Assembly: GCA_013151115.1 (NCBI GenBank)
Contig: JAADIW010000074.1
Coordinates: forward strand, 1 to 18,632
DNA length: 18,632 nucleotides
Direction: 5' to 3'
From: Caldisericota bacterium
GTDB taxonomy: Bacteria > Bipolaricaulota > Bipolaricaulia > Bipolaricaulales > Bipolaricaulaceae
Part shown: positions 7,525 to 13,481 of the stretch, piece by piece
Numbering within the stretch: the first letter of the stretch is position 1
How the letters are laid out: the number at the start of each line of letters is the position of its first letter
Position numbers and translations under genes: made by a program
The notes under the pieces: model-generated
Databases searched by the model: none
What the model saw: only the letters and a program-made list of their open reading frames with translations
What the model was told of the DNA's origin: nothing

Positions 7525-8031
7525 ATGAGGCGAATCGCGGTGTTCCTCACGCTCGCCGCCCTCGCCCTGGCGTGTTGCGGGTCCGCGATCGCGCTGGCCG
7601 CGACGGGCGGGACGGGCGTGAAGGTCCGGGCCCGGGTGGGAGGCCAGATCATCATCGAGATCGCGAGCGGGGAGGAAATCCGGTTCGAGGTGGATCCCAT
7701 CATGAACCCCGAGGACACGGCGCGCACGGAGATCATCGTCCGCACGAACGCGGCGAAGTATTCCATCATCGCCGAGTTCGGGGAATTCCTCATCGGCGAT
7801 TACGACCTCATCGCCCATGGGAAGTTCTTCGTGCGGTCCAAGGCCCCGGGGACTGGCAAGGCCATCGAGGAATGGACTGTCCCCAAAGGACAAGTGGTGA
7901 TCCTGAAGGACGAGGATGGGTTGACGCCCGGTGAGACGACCATCGTGGAGTACCTGCTCAAGGTGGACTTCACGGTGCCGCCGGGGGAGGGGAAGCTGGA
8001 GATCACCTTCACGGCGGTGCCCTCCTTCTGA
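7525..8031 (+). CDS. Secreted protein of unknown function, predicted beta-sandwich
   Basis: A 168-residue protein with a clear signal peptide (MRRIAVFLTLAALALACCGSA, then IALAAT). No good lipobox is present because the residues before the Cys pair do not fit. The mature part is about 140 residues of beta-strand-like sequence (VKVRARVGGQIIIEIASGEE, RTEIIVRTNAAKYSIIAEFG, EYLLKVDFTVPPGEGKLEIT) and ends TAVPSF. No family is recognised; the shape recalls small secreted beta-sandwich structural subunits. The start is fixed by an excellent AGGAGGTGA at 7510-7518. The next gene, also exported, begins 17 nt downstream, so the two are probably one operon and may act together at the cell surface or in the periplasm. 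Confidence 0.75.
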   Translation: MRRIAVFLTLAALALACCGSAIALAATGGTGVKVRARVGGQIIIEIASGEEIRFEVDPIMNPEDTARTEIIVRTNAAKYSIIAEFGEFLIGDYDLIAHGKFFVRSKAPGTGKAIEEWTVPKGQVVILKDEDGLTPGETTIVEYLLKVDFTVPPGEGKLEITFTAVPSF

Positions 8032-8048
8032 TGGGGAGGTGAGGTGAG

Positions 8049-8870
8049 ATGCGGCGGAAGATCATCTCCATCATGCTGGCGGCCGGGGTGAGCGTGGGGG
8101 CGCTTGGGGCCGGTATCTCGCTCTCCCCGATGCTCACGGAGATAGTGCTCCCCCCCGGGACCACATATCAGGATCAGATCTACATCACCAACACCGGTGA
8201 CGAGCCGGTGATCGTGGAAGTGAAGGTCCTGGGGTTCATGGCCCCGGAGGGGTTGCCCATCTTCCTCGAACCCGAGCTGGACCGTTACCCCTACAGCGGC
8301 CGCGACATCCTCTCCGTGGAGCCCGCGGAACAGGAGGTGGATCCGGGGAAGACGGCCGTCTTCTCCTACACCCTCGCCATGCCGGAGGACCTCGATCCCT
8401 TCGGGGGCCGGTACGCGGCGGCCATCTTCAAGGTGAAGCCGCTGATCACCGGGGCGGCCCAGGTCATCATCTCCACCCAGGTGGCGTCGCTGTTCCTGGT
8501 GAGCCCGGGACCGGACGCGGCCCCGCATTTGACGTTCGAGAATATCCGGATCCACCAGTCCCAAACCGATCCGCGCACGGTCATCCTCGAGGCCCTCATC
8601 ACCAACGACGGCAACCTCCACGTCAGCAGCGACCAGATCATCGGCTGGATATACGTCACCGATGCGGACGGCTATCTGGTCGACAAATTCCAGGTTGACA
8701 CCCACACCATGCTCCCCGCGAACAAATACATCCACCGGGAGACGTGGAAGGTCCCGCGAGATCTGCCCAGCGGGACATACCAGTTCCACCTCGACCTCTG
8801 GATCTTCTCGCCCCTGGGCAAGGAGCCACAGAGGTATTACCTCACCCTCCCGTTGGAGCTGAAGTTCTGA
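8049..8870 (+). CDS. Secreted Ig-like-fold protein, DUF916/chaperone-like N-terminal domain
   Basis: A 273-residue protein with a signal peptide (MRRKIISIMLAAGVSVGALGAG). The first domain begins ISLSPMLTEIVLPPGTTYQD followed by QIYITNTGDEPVIVEVKV, an Ig-like strand pattern also seen in DUF916-type (WxL-interacting) and periplasmic chaperone-like proteins. A middle segment (GKTAVFSYTLAMPEDLDPFGGRYAAAIFKVKP) completes that domain. A second Ig-like domain follows (HLTFENIRIHQ, EALITNDGNLHVSSDQIIGW, GTYQFHLDLWIFSPLG). No membrane anchor follows. The upstream GGGGAGGTGAGGTGAG gives a strong ribosome site. Pairing with a small secreted beta-protein recalls surface-protein/partner pairs of other bacteria, but the family link is only by pattern and the function is unknown. 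Confidence 0.7.
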   Translation: MRRKIISIMLAAGVSVGALGAGISLSPMLTEIVLPPGTTYQDQIYITNTGDEPVIVEVKVLGFMAPEGLPIFLEPELDRYPYSGRDILSVEPAEQEVDPGKTAVFSYTLAMPEDLDPFGGRYAAAIFKVKPLITGAAQVIISTQVASLFLVSPGPDAAPHLTFENIRIHQSQTDPRTVILEALITNDGNLHVSSDQIIGWIYVTDADGYLVDKFQVDTHTMLPANKYIHRETWKVPRDLPSGTYQFHLDLWIFSPLGKEPQRYYLTLPLELKF

Positions 8871-8893
8871 GGGGTTGGACAGGGGCGTGGGAA

Positions 8894-8926
8894 AGGGGGG
8901 AGGGGCCACGCCATCCCCTCCCCCTT
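8894..8926 (+). terminator. Strong GC hairpin after the secreted-protein operon
   Basis: Arms 8894-8905 and 8915-8926 pair over 12 positions (AGGGGGGAGGGG with CCCCTCCCCCTT, including one G-T pair) around a 9-nt loop, 24 nt after the stop at 8870. No T-tract follows, so it may be an atypical terminator or an mRNA 3'-end stabiliser. Confidence 0.45.
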
Positions 8927-8938
8927 CGCGCGGCCGGG

Positions 8939-8967
8939 GTGAGAGCACGGGGGTTCTGGGCTAAAGT
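8939..8967 (+). promoter_or_regulatory. Candidate promoter for atpC-fabF, possibly leaderless
   Basis: GTGAGA (8939-8944), 17-nt spacer, TAAAGT (8962-8967). The GTG start codon at 8974 is 6 nt after the -10 box and no Shine-Dalgarno is present, so transcription would begin at the start codon. Confidence 0.3.
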
Positions 8968-8973
8968 TGGGCC

Positions 8974-9228
8974 GTGAAGTGCGAGATCATCGCTTGCGAC
9001 CGGGTCGTTCTCTCCGCCGAGGCGGAGTTCGTGGCGATACGCACCCCCGAAGGCGGGCTGGGGGTCCTCCCCCGCCATGCCCCGGCCGTGTTCGCCCTGG
9101 TCGATGCCCCGGTGCGCGTCCGCACGCCGTCGGGAGAGCGCTTGTTGCGGGTGCGGAACGGCATCGCGAGCGTCTCACCGGGAGGGGTCACCGTGCTCGC
9201 CGATTACGTCGAGGAGCCCGATGCGTAG
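8974..9228 (+). CDS. atpC: F-type ATP synthase epsilon subunit, short form lacking the C-terminal helices
   Basis: An 84-residue protein matching the N-terminal beta-sandwich domain of F1 epsilon: KCEIIACDRVVLSAEAEFVA, TPEGGLGVLPRHAPAVFALV, RLLRVRNGIASVSPGGVTVLAD. Typical epsilon subunits are about 130-140 residues and carry a helical hairpin that inhibits ATP hydrolysis; here the protein stops right after the sandwich. Short epsilons occur in some lineages, so this may be functional and coupled to rotor assembly without the inhibitory role. No other ATP synthase gene lies beside it: upstream are secreted proteins and downstream is fabF, whose ATG overlaps it by 8 nt. The GTG start has no Shine-Dalgarno. 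Family call is good despite the length. Confidence 0.8.
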   Translation: MKCEIIACDRVVLSAEAEFVAIRTPEGGLGVLPRHAPAVFALVDAPVRVRTPSGERLLRVRNGIASVSPGGVTVLADYVEEPDA

Positions 9229-10447
9229 GGTCTTCGTCACGGGGATCGGGGTTATAAGCCCCCTCGGGATCGGGACGGACGCGTTTTTCCGGGGCTTGAA
9301 GGAGGCCAGGGTCGCGATCCGCCGGGTCGACGATCTTCTCGACCTCACGGGGATAAGGTGCAAGGTTGGGGCCCCCGTGGCGGACTTCGATCCCCGGGAG
9401 TTCATTTCCCCCAAAAAGGCGCGGCGCCTCGGGCGGGCGACCCAGTTCGCGTTGGCCGCGGCCCACCTCGCCCTCCGCGAGGCCCGGCTCGAGCCCTCCC
9501 GGGACCCGGACGGGGGCGTGATCATGGGCACGGGGATCGGGCCGGTGGAGGCGATGATAGATAACCTCCACGCCCTGGAGAGCCGAGGGCCGGACAGGGT
9601 CTCCCCCTTCTTCGTGCCCACCATGATGCCCAACGCCACCGCCGCCGAGGTGGGGATCGAGTTCGGGCTCCGGGGGCCGAACACCGGCATCGTCACCGCT
9701 TGTGCCTCCGGGGGGCACGCCATCGGGCTCGCGTGGCACTGGATCCGCGGCGGGGTGGTCGATTGGGCCCTGGCGGGGGGGACCGAGGCGGTGATGTTGC
9801 GGCTCGTCTACGCGGGATTCGACCGGATGGGGGCCCTCTCACGTTGTCCGGATCCCGCGCGCGCTTCCCGTCCGTTCGACGCCAAGCGGGACGGGTTCGT
9901 CATGGGCGAGGGCGCGTGCGTGCTCGTGCTGGAGTCGGAGGAGCACCTCCTGGCCCGGGGCGGCGAGGCCCTCGCGGAGCTGGTGGGGTTCGGGGCGAGC
10001 TGCGACGCGTATCACATCACCGCTCCCCCCGAGGATGGGGCGGGGGCCCGGCGTGCTATGGAAATGGCACTGCGGAGCGCCGGACTTTCGCCGGACGAGG
10101 TGGACTACATCAACGCCCACGGGACCTCCACCCTGCTCAACGACGTGGTGGAGACGCGGGCCATAAAGGCCCTGTTCGGCGATCGGGCCTACGACATCCC
10201 CGTGAGCTCCACCAAATCCCAGATCGGGCACCTCCTGGGGGCTGCGGGGGCGGTGGAGGCCGCGGCGGCCATCTTCCCCATGCTCGAGGGCCTGATCCCC
10301 GCCACCGTCACGTGGCGGGACCGTGACCCCGAATGTGACCTGGATTACGTCCCCGGGAGCCCGCGTCCCGCCCGGGTTCGGGTCTCCCTTTCTAACTCGT
10401 TCGGCTTCGGCGGCCAGAACGCCTGCCTCCTCTTCCGCGCCGTCTAG
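9221..10447 (+). CDS. fabF: Beta-ketoacyl-ACP synthase II
   Basis: A 408-residue protein, normal length for KAS II, which elongates acyl-ACP with malonyl-ACP in fatty acid synthesis. Visible features are the N-terminal VFVTGIGVISPLGIGTDAF, the nucleophile in TACASGGHAIG (Cys161), the two catalytic His residues in NAHGTST (His300) and IGHLLGAAGAVEA (His337), the conserved Lys332 in SSTKSQIGH, and the C-terminal SNSFGFGGQNA. The start ATG at 9221 overlaps the end of atpC and has GAGGAG 4 nt upstream, so translation is likely coupled. Other fab genes and acpP are not adjacent. Its stop codon shares a CTAG with the stop of the convergent macro-domain gene. Confidence 0.95.
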   Translation: MRRVFVTGIGVISPLGIGTDAFFRGLKEARVAIRRVDDLLDLTGIRCKVGAPVADFDPREFISPKKARRLGRATQFALAAAHLALREARLEPSRDPDGGVIMGTGIGPVEAMIDNLHALESRGPDRVSPFFVPTMMPNATAAEVGIEFGLRGPNTGIVTACASGGHAIGLAWHWIRGGVVDWALAGGTEAVMLRLVYAGFDRMGALSRCPDPARASRPFDAKRDGFVMGEGACVLVLESEEHLLARGGEALAELVGFGASCDAYHITAPPEDGAGARRAMEMALRSAGLSPDEVDYINAHGTSTLLNDVVETRAIKALFGDRAYDIPVSSTKSQIGHLLGAAGAVEAAAAIFPMLEGLIPATVTWRDRDPECDLDYVPGSPRPARVRVSLSNSFGFGGQNACLLFRAV

Positions 10448-11004
10448 TCCCCGCCCGCGATCCTGTTCCACGCCTCGCGGTAGGCGGTGAAATCGGCGTC
10501 GAAAAAGAGCACGAACCGCACCTCCTCCACCGGTTCCGGCTCCCCTTCCAGGAAGGCCTTGACCGCACGCAGCGCGACCTCCGCCGCCCGCTCCACGGGA
10601 TACCCGTAGACCCCGGTGGAGATGCTGGGGAACGCGATGGTCCTCAGCCCCCGCTCCCGGGCTAGCTCAAGGCAGGAACGGTAGGCCTTGGCGAGGAGCT
10701 CGGGTTCCCCCTTTTCGCCCCCGTGCCATACCGGGCCGACGGTGTGGATGACCCATTTTGCGGGGAGGTCCCCGCCGGTGGTGATCACCGCTTCGCCGGT
10801 CTTCAGCCGCCCCCGTTCCCGGCGGATCCGCGCCGCCTCCTCGGTCACGCGGGGGCCGCCCCGGCGGTGGATGGCGCCGGAGACGCCCCCTCCGGGGGTG
10901 AGCTCGGGGTTGGCCGAGTTCACGATGGCGTCCACCGCCTCCGCGGTGATGTCCCCCTTTACGAGCACCAATTTGCCTTTCCCCACGCAAGTTTCGAACC
11001 TCAT
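10444..11004 (-). CDS. Macro-domain protein (ADP-ribose / O-acetyl-ADP-ribose hydrolase type)
   Basis: A 186-residue single-domain protein. Macro-domain signatures are GDIT (residues 17-20), DAIVNSANPELTPGGGVSG, in which the Asn residues and GGGV loop bind the distal ribose and diphosphate, AIHRRGG, KWVIHTVGPVWHGG and the second phosphate loop SISTGVYGYP. Such enzymes remove O-acetyl groups from O-acetyl-ADP-ribose or hydrolyse ADP-ribosylated substrates in the cytosol. The start ATG (11002-11004) is preceded on its strand by GGAGAGGAGG, a strong ribosome site. It is divergent from the nitrilase-family gene with 56 nt between the start codons, and convergent with fabF. No toxin-like ADP-ribosyltransferase is adjacent. 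Confidence 0.9.
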   Translation of the reverse strand: MRFETCVGKGKLVLVKGDITAEAVDAIVNSANPELTPGGGVSGAIHRRGGPRVTEEAARIRRERGRLKTGEAVITTGGDLPAKWVIHTVGPVWHGGEKGEPELLAKAYRSCLELARERGLRTIAFPSISTGVYGYPVERAAEVALRAVKAFLEGEPEPVEEVRFVLFFDADFTAYREAWNRIAGGD

Positions 11005-11022
11005 CGACGCCTCCTCTCCCGT

Positions 11023-11052
11023 TTGTGGGGTCCTCTCCGGTTAGGGTATCGT
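11023..11052 (+). promoter_or_regulatory. Candidate promoter of the nitrilase-family gene, possibly leaderless
   Basis: TTGTGG (11023-11028), 18-nt spacer, TATCGT (11047-11052). ATG 11061 begins 8 nt after the -10 box. The only purine-rich stretch (GGTTAGGG, 11039-11046) is too far upstream to be a ribosome site. Confidence 0.35.
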
Positions 11053-11060
11053 GTAACGTC

Positions 11061-11852
11061 ATGCGAGTGGGATACGTCCAGTTTAAACCGCGATTCGGCG
11101 ACGTAAAGGGTAATCTCGCGCGGGCGTTCGCCCTTATGGAGGGGGAAGACGCGGACCTCTGGGTCCTCCCCGAGCTCTTCGCCACCGGCTACCTCTTCGA
11201 CTCGCGGGAGGAGCTGCGAGAGCTCGGGGAGCCGGTGCCCGGGGGGCACACCACCCGGGCGCTCCTCGGGTTCGCCCGCGACCGGGGCGTATACCTCGTG
11301 GCCGGCCTCGCCGAGCGTGAGGGGGACAAGGTCTACAACGCCGCGGTGGTGGTCGGTCCCCGGGGATTCATCGCCCGCTATCGGAAACTCCATCTCTTCG
11401 GGAAGGAAAAGCTGTGGTTCGATCCCGGGGATCTCCCGTTGGAGCCGGTGGACCTCGGGGGCGTCACGGTGGGGGTGATGATCTGCTTCGATCATTTCTT
11501 CCCCGAAGTGGCGCGGACGCTCGCCCTGCGCGGGGCCCAGATCATCTGTCATCCCGCGAACCTGGTGCTCCCGGGGATGGGGCAGCTTTCCATGCGGGTG
11601 CGGGCCATGGAGAACCGGGTGTTCACCTTGACGGCGAACCGGATAGGGGAGGAGGCGCGCGCCGGGGAGGTGCTCCGCTTCACCGGGGGGTCACAGATCG
11701 TGGCGCCCGACGGCGCGGTGCTGGCGCGGGCCCCGCGGGACCGGGAGGAAGCAAGGGCGGTGGAGATCGAGCCCGGGGAGGCCCGGGATAAGCGGATCAC
11801 CCGGTATAACGATCTCTTCGCCGATCGGAGGTCCGAGTTCTACGACCTCTGA
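11061..11852 (+). CDS. Carbon-nitrogen hydrolase (nitrilase superfamily, amidase-like)
   Basis: A 263-residue protein, the usual length for a stand-alone nitrilase-superfamily domain. The Glu-Lys-Cys triad is visible: Glu38 in VLPELFATGY, Lys109 in RYRKLHLFGKEK and Cys142 in GVMICFDHFFPEVAR. Further family features are the N-terminal VGYVQFKPRFGDVKGNL and NRVFTLTANRIGEE near the oligomer interface. These enzymes hydrolyse amides such as omega-amides and N-carbamoyl compounds; substrate is not deducible. I chose ATG 11061 because homologues begin with this strand; an in-frame ATG at 11025 would add an unrelated tail and extend into the likely promoter. The next gene begins 30 nt downstream on the same strand. 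Confidence 0.88.
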   Translation: MRVGYVQFKPRFGDVKGNLARAFALMEGEDADLWVLPELFATGYLFDSREELRELGEPVPGGHTTRALLGFARDRGVYLVAGLAEREGDKVYNAAVVVGPRGFIARYRKLHLFGKEKLWFDPGDLPLEPVDLGGVTVGVMICFDHFFPEVARTLALRGAQIICHPANLVLPGMGQLSMRVRAMENRVFTLTANRIGEEARAGEVLRFTGGSQIVAPDGAVLARAPRDREEARAVEIEPGEARDKRITRYNDLFADRRSEFYDL

Positions 11853-11882
11853 GGGGGATCGGGAAGGGGGTCGGAGGCGGGG

Positions 11883-12653
11883 ATGGCGGCGTTGATCTCC
11901 CTGTTCGTGGTGGTAGTGCTCTCCCTGGTGGTGACACGAGTGGCCACGGTGGCCCTCACCCTCACGGGGCTGTCCCGGGAGGTGGCGCGGTTTCAGGCGC
12001 GTTCCGCCTTTTCAGGCGTGGGGTTCACCACCTCCGAGGCCGAGCTCGTGGTGGGCCACCCCGTGCGGAGGCGGATCATCCTCCTGTTGATGCTCCTGGG
12101 GAACGCGGGATTCGTCTCGGCCATCGCCTCGCTGGTGCTCTCCTTCCTCACCGCTGCCGGGCCCGGGGAGGCGGCGGTGCGTCTCCTGATCCTCGTCCTC
12201 GGCCTGGGGGCGTTGTGGGGCCTGGCGCGCAGCAGGCTGGTGGACCGATACGTGGGCCGCGCCATCGGCTGGGCCCTGCGGCGGTGGACCCACATCGAGG
12301 TGCGCGACTACGCGAGCCTGCTCGATCTGCACGGGGATTACCGCGTGGTGGAACACGAGGTGGGGCCGGACGATTGGCTCGCCGGGCGGACCCTGGCCGA
12401 CCTGAAGCTCCGCGAAGAGGGGGTATTGGTCTTGGGCATCCGCCGCCGGGACGGCACCTATATCGGCGCTCCCCGGGGGTGGACCGAGATCCGGGCCGGC
12501 GACACGTTGATCATCTACGGACGCGCGGGGCTCCTGGAGGAGCTCTGCCGACGCCGCGCGGGGCCCGCGGGGGACCGGGCCCACCTGGAGGCGGTGGCGG
12601 AACAGGAGAGGATCCTGGAACGCGAGCGCCTCGAGGACTCGCTCAATCGGTGA
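11883..12653 (+). CDS. Membrane protein with C-terminal TrkA-C (RCK_C) domain
   Basis: A 256-residue protein. Three hydrophobic segments (about residues 3-27, 64-90 and 98-117) form a small membrane domain; between the first two is ARSAFSGVGFTTSEAELV, reminiscent of pore-loop segments of Trk/Ktr potassium carriers. After a basic linker, residues ~150-226 read as a TrkA-C domain: EVGPDDWLAGRTLADLKLREEGVLVLGIRR, GWTEIRAGDTLIIYGR. This domain senses small ligands in K+ and other ion transporters. The tail is a charged helix. Similar proteins are annotated as TrkA-C domain proteins of unknown function, so an ion-transport or ion-sensing role is only inferred. GGAGGCGGGG supplies the ribosome site. 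The gene ends 11 nt inside the convergent rnc. Confidence 0.75.
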   Translation: MAALISLFVVVVLSLVVTRVATVALTLTGLSREVARFQARSAFSGVGFTTSEAELVVGHPVRRRIILLLMLLGNAGFVSAIASLVLSFLTAAGPGEAAVRLLILVLGLGALWGLARSRLVDRYVGRAIGWALRRWTHIEVRDYASLLDLHGDYRVVEHEVGPDDWLAGRTLADLKLREEGVLVLGIRRRDGTYIGAPRGWTEIRAGDTLIIYGRAGLLEELCRRRAGPAGDRAHLEAVAEQERILERERLEDSLNR

Positions 12654-13329
12654 TCTCCTCGAGGCTCAGGTAGAGCCTCTTCGCCGCGGCCTGTTCGGCC
12701 TCCTTGAGGCTCCGTCCCCGGCCCACCGCCCGTTCCCCGCCCAGGGAGACCTCCACCGTGAACACCTTCTCGTGTTCGGGCCCCTCCGCTTCCACGAGGG
12801 CGTAACGGGGGAGCTCGCCGAACCTCTTCTGGCCGAGTTCCTGTAGGAGGCTTTTGTAATCCTCCGGCCTCCGGGAGGCCACCTGGGAGATCCGCTCGCC
12901 GTAGATCCGCTGCACGAAGGCGCGCGTGTACTCGTACCCCCTCTTCAGGAAAACCACGGCGATGATGGCCTCCAACGCCGCGGCGAGGACCGAAGGACGT
13001 TCCCGTACCCCGAGGTCCTCGGCCCCCGGCGACACGAGGAGGTACCTCCCGAGCCCCAGTTCCCCCGCGATCTCGGCGAGTACCGGTCGCGAGACGAGTA
13101 CCGACCTCAACCTGGTCAGCTCCCCTTCGTCCCTCTCGGGGAAGCGGTGAAAGAGGATATCGGCCATCACCAGGTCCAGTACCGCATCGCCCAGGAACTC
13201 CAACCGCTCGTTGCTCTCCAGGTCCGTCTCGTGGGCATAGGAGGCGTGACGGAGGGCGGGGACGAGTTCCCGCGGCTCGAGGTCGAGTCCGAGGGCCGAG
13301 GTAAGGGAGGAAAGGTTCCGTGGTTCCAT
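12643..13329 (-). CDS. rnc: Ribonuclease III with one catalytic Asp replaced by Ala
   Basis: A 228-residue protein. The catalytic domain has the signature SNERLEFLGDAVLDLVMAD (Glu44 and Asp48, matching E. coli Glu41 and Asp45). In the second metal-binding helix the sequence is SVLAAALEAIIAVVFL, where families normally read ADxxEAxxGAxxLD: Glu120 is kept (E. coli Glu117) but the Asp equivalent to E. coli Asp114 is Ala117. A C-terminal dsRNA-binding domain follows (DYKSLLQELGQKRFG, KEAEQAAAKRLYLSLEEI). RNase III processes rRNA precursors and other double-stranded RNA. ATG 13329 is the natural start since homology begins here. It lies one base after the CCA of tRNA-Gln on the same strand, so it has no separate ribosome site and is probably cotranscribed with the tRNA. 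Confidence 0.9.
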   Translation of the reverse strand: MEPRNLSSLTSALGLDLEPRELVPALRHASYAHETDLESNERLEFLGDAVLDLVMADILFHRFPERDEGELTRLRSVLVSRPVLAEIAGELGLGRYLLVSPGAEDLGVRERPSVLAAALEAIIAVVFLKRGYEYTRAFVQRIYGERISQVASRRPEDYKSLLQELGQKRFGELPRYALVEAEGPEHEKVFTVEVSLGGERAVGRGRSLKEAEQAAAKRLYLSLEEITD

Positions 13330-13330
13330 G

Positions 13331-13404
13331 TGGCTAGGGCGGGAGGATTCGAACCTCCACAACGGGATCCAAAGTCCCGCGGCCTACCGTTAGCCGACGC
13401 CCTA
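13331..13404 (-). tRNA. tRNA-Gln (anticodon UUG), CCA encoded
   Basis: On the minus strand the sequence folds into a full cloverleaf of 74 nt including CCA. The acceptor stem is TAGGGCG/CGCCCTA, followed by discriminator G and an encoded CCA (13333-13331). The anticodon arm is CGGGA-CTTTGGA-TCCCG, giving anticodon TTG (Gln, CAA). A short 4-nt variable loop precedes the T arm GGAGG-TTCGAAT-CCTCC. The U1-A72 pair is typical of bacterial tRNA-Gln. The next base after the CCA is followed immediately by the rnc ATG, so 3' processing of the tRNA would free the rnc 5' end. Confidence 0.95.
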
Positions 13405-13418
13405 GCGGGACGTGACAA

Positions 13419-13447
13419 ATCTTAGTGCCGGGGCGAAACGAGGGCAA
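13419..13447 (-). promoter_or_regulatory. Promoter of tRNA-Gln (and probably rnc)
   Basis: On the minus strand: TTGCCC (13447-13442), exactly 17 nt, then TAAGAT (13424-13419). The expected start point is about 7 nt before the mature tRNA 5' end at 13404. Good match in sequence, spacing and position. Confidence 0.65.
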
Positions 13448-13481
13448 GATCCCCCTTGTAGCCGGGCACGTGGACGTTGGA

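Noticed and set aside
7800..8948. Long minus-strand open frame opposite the secreted Ig-like protein
   Set aside because: Composition of a shadow frame; the plus-strand gene has a signal peptide and a strong ribosome site.
13330..13362. Extended N-terminus of RNase III reading through the tRNA 3' half
   Set aside because: Those residues translate the tRNA itself; family similarity begins at the ATG at 13329.
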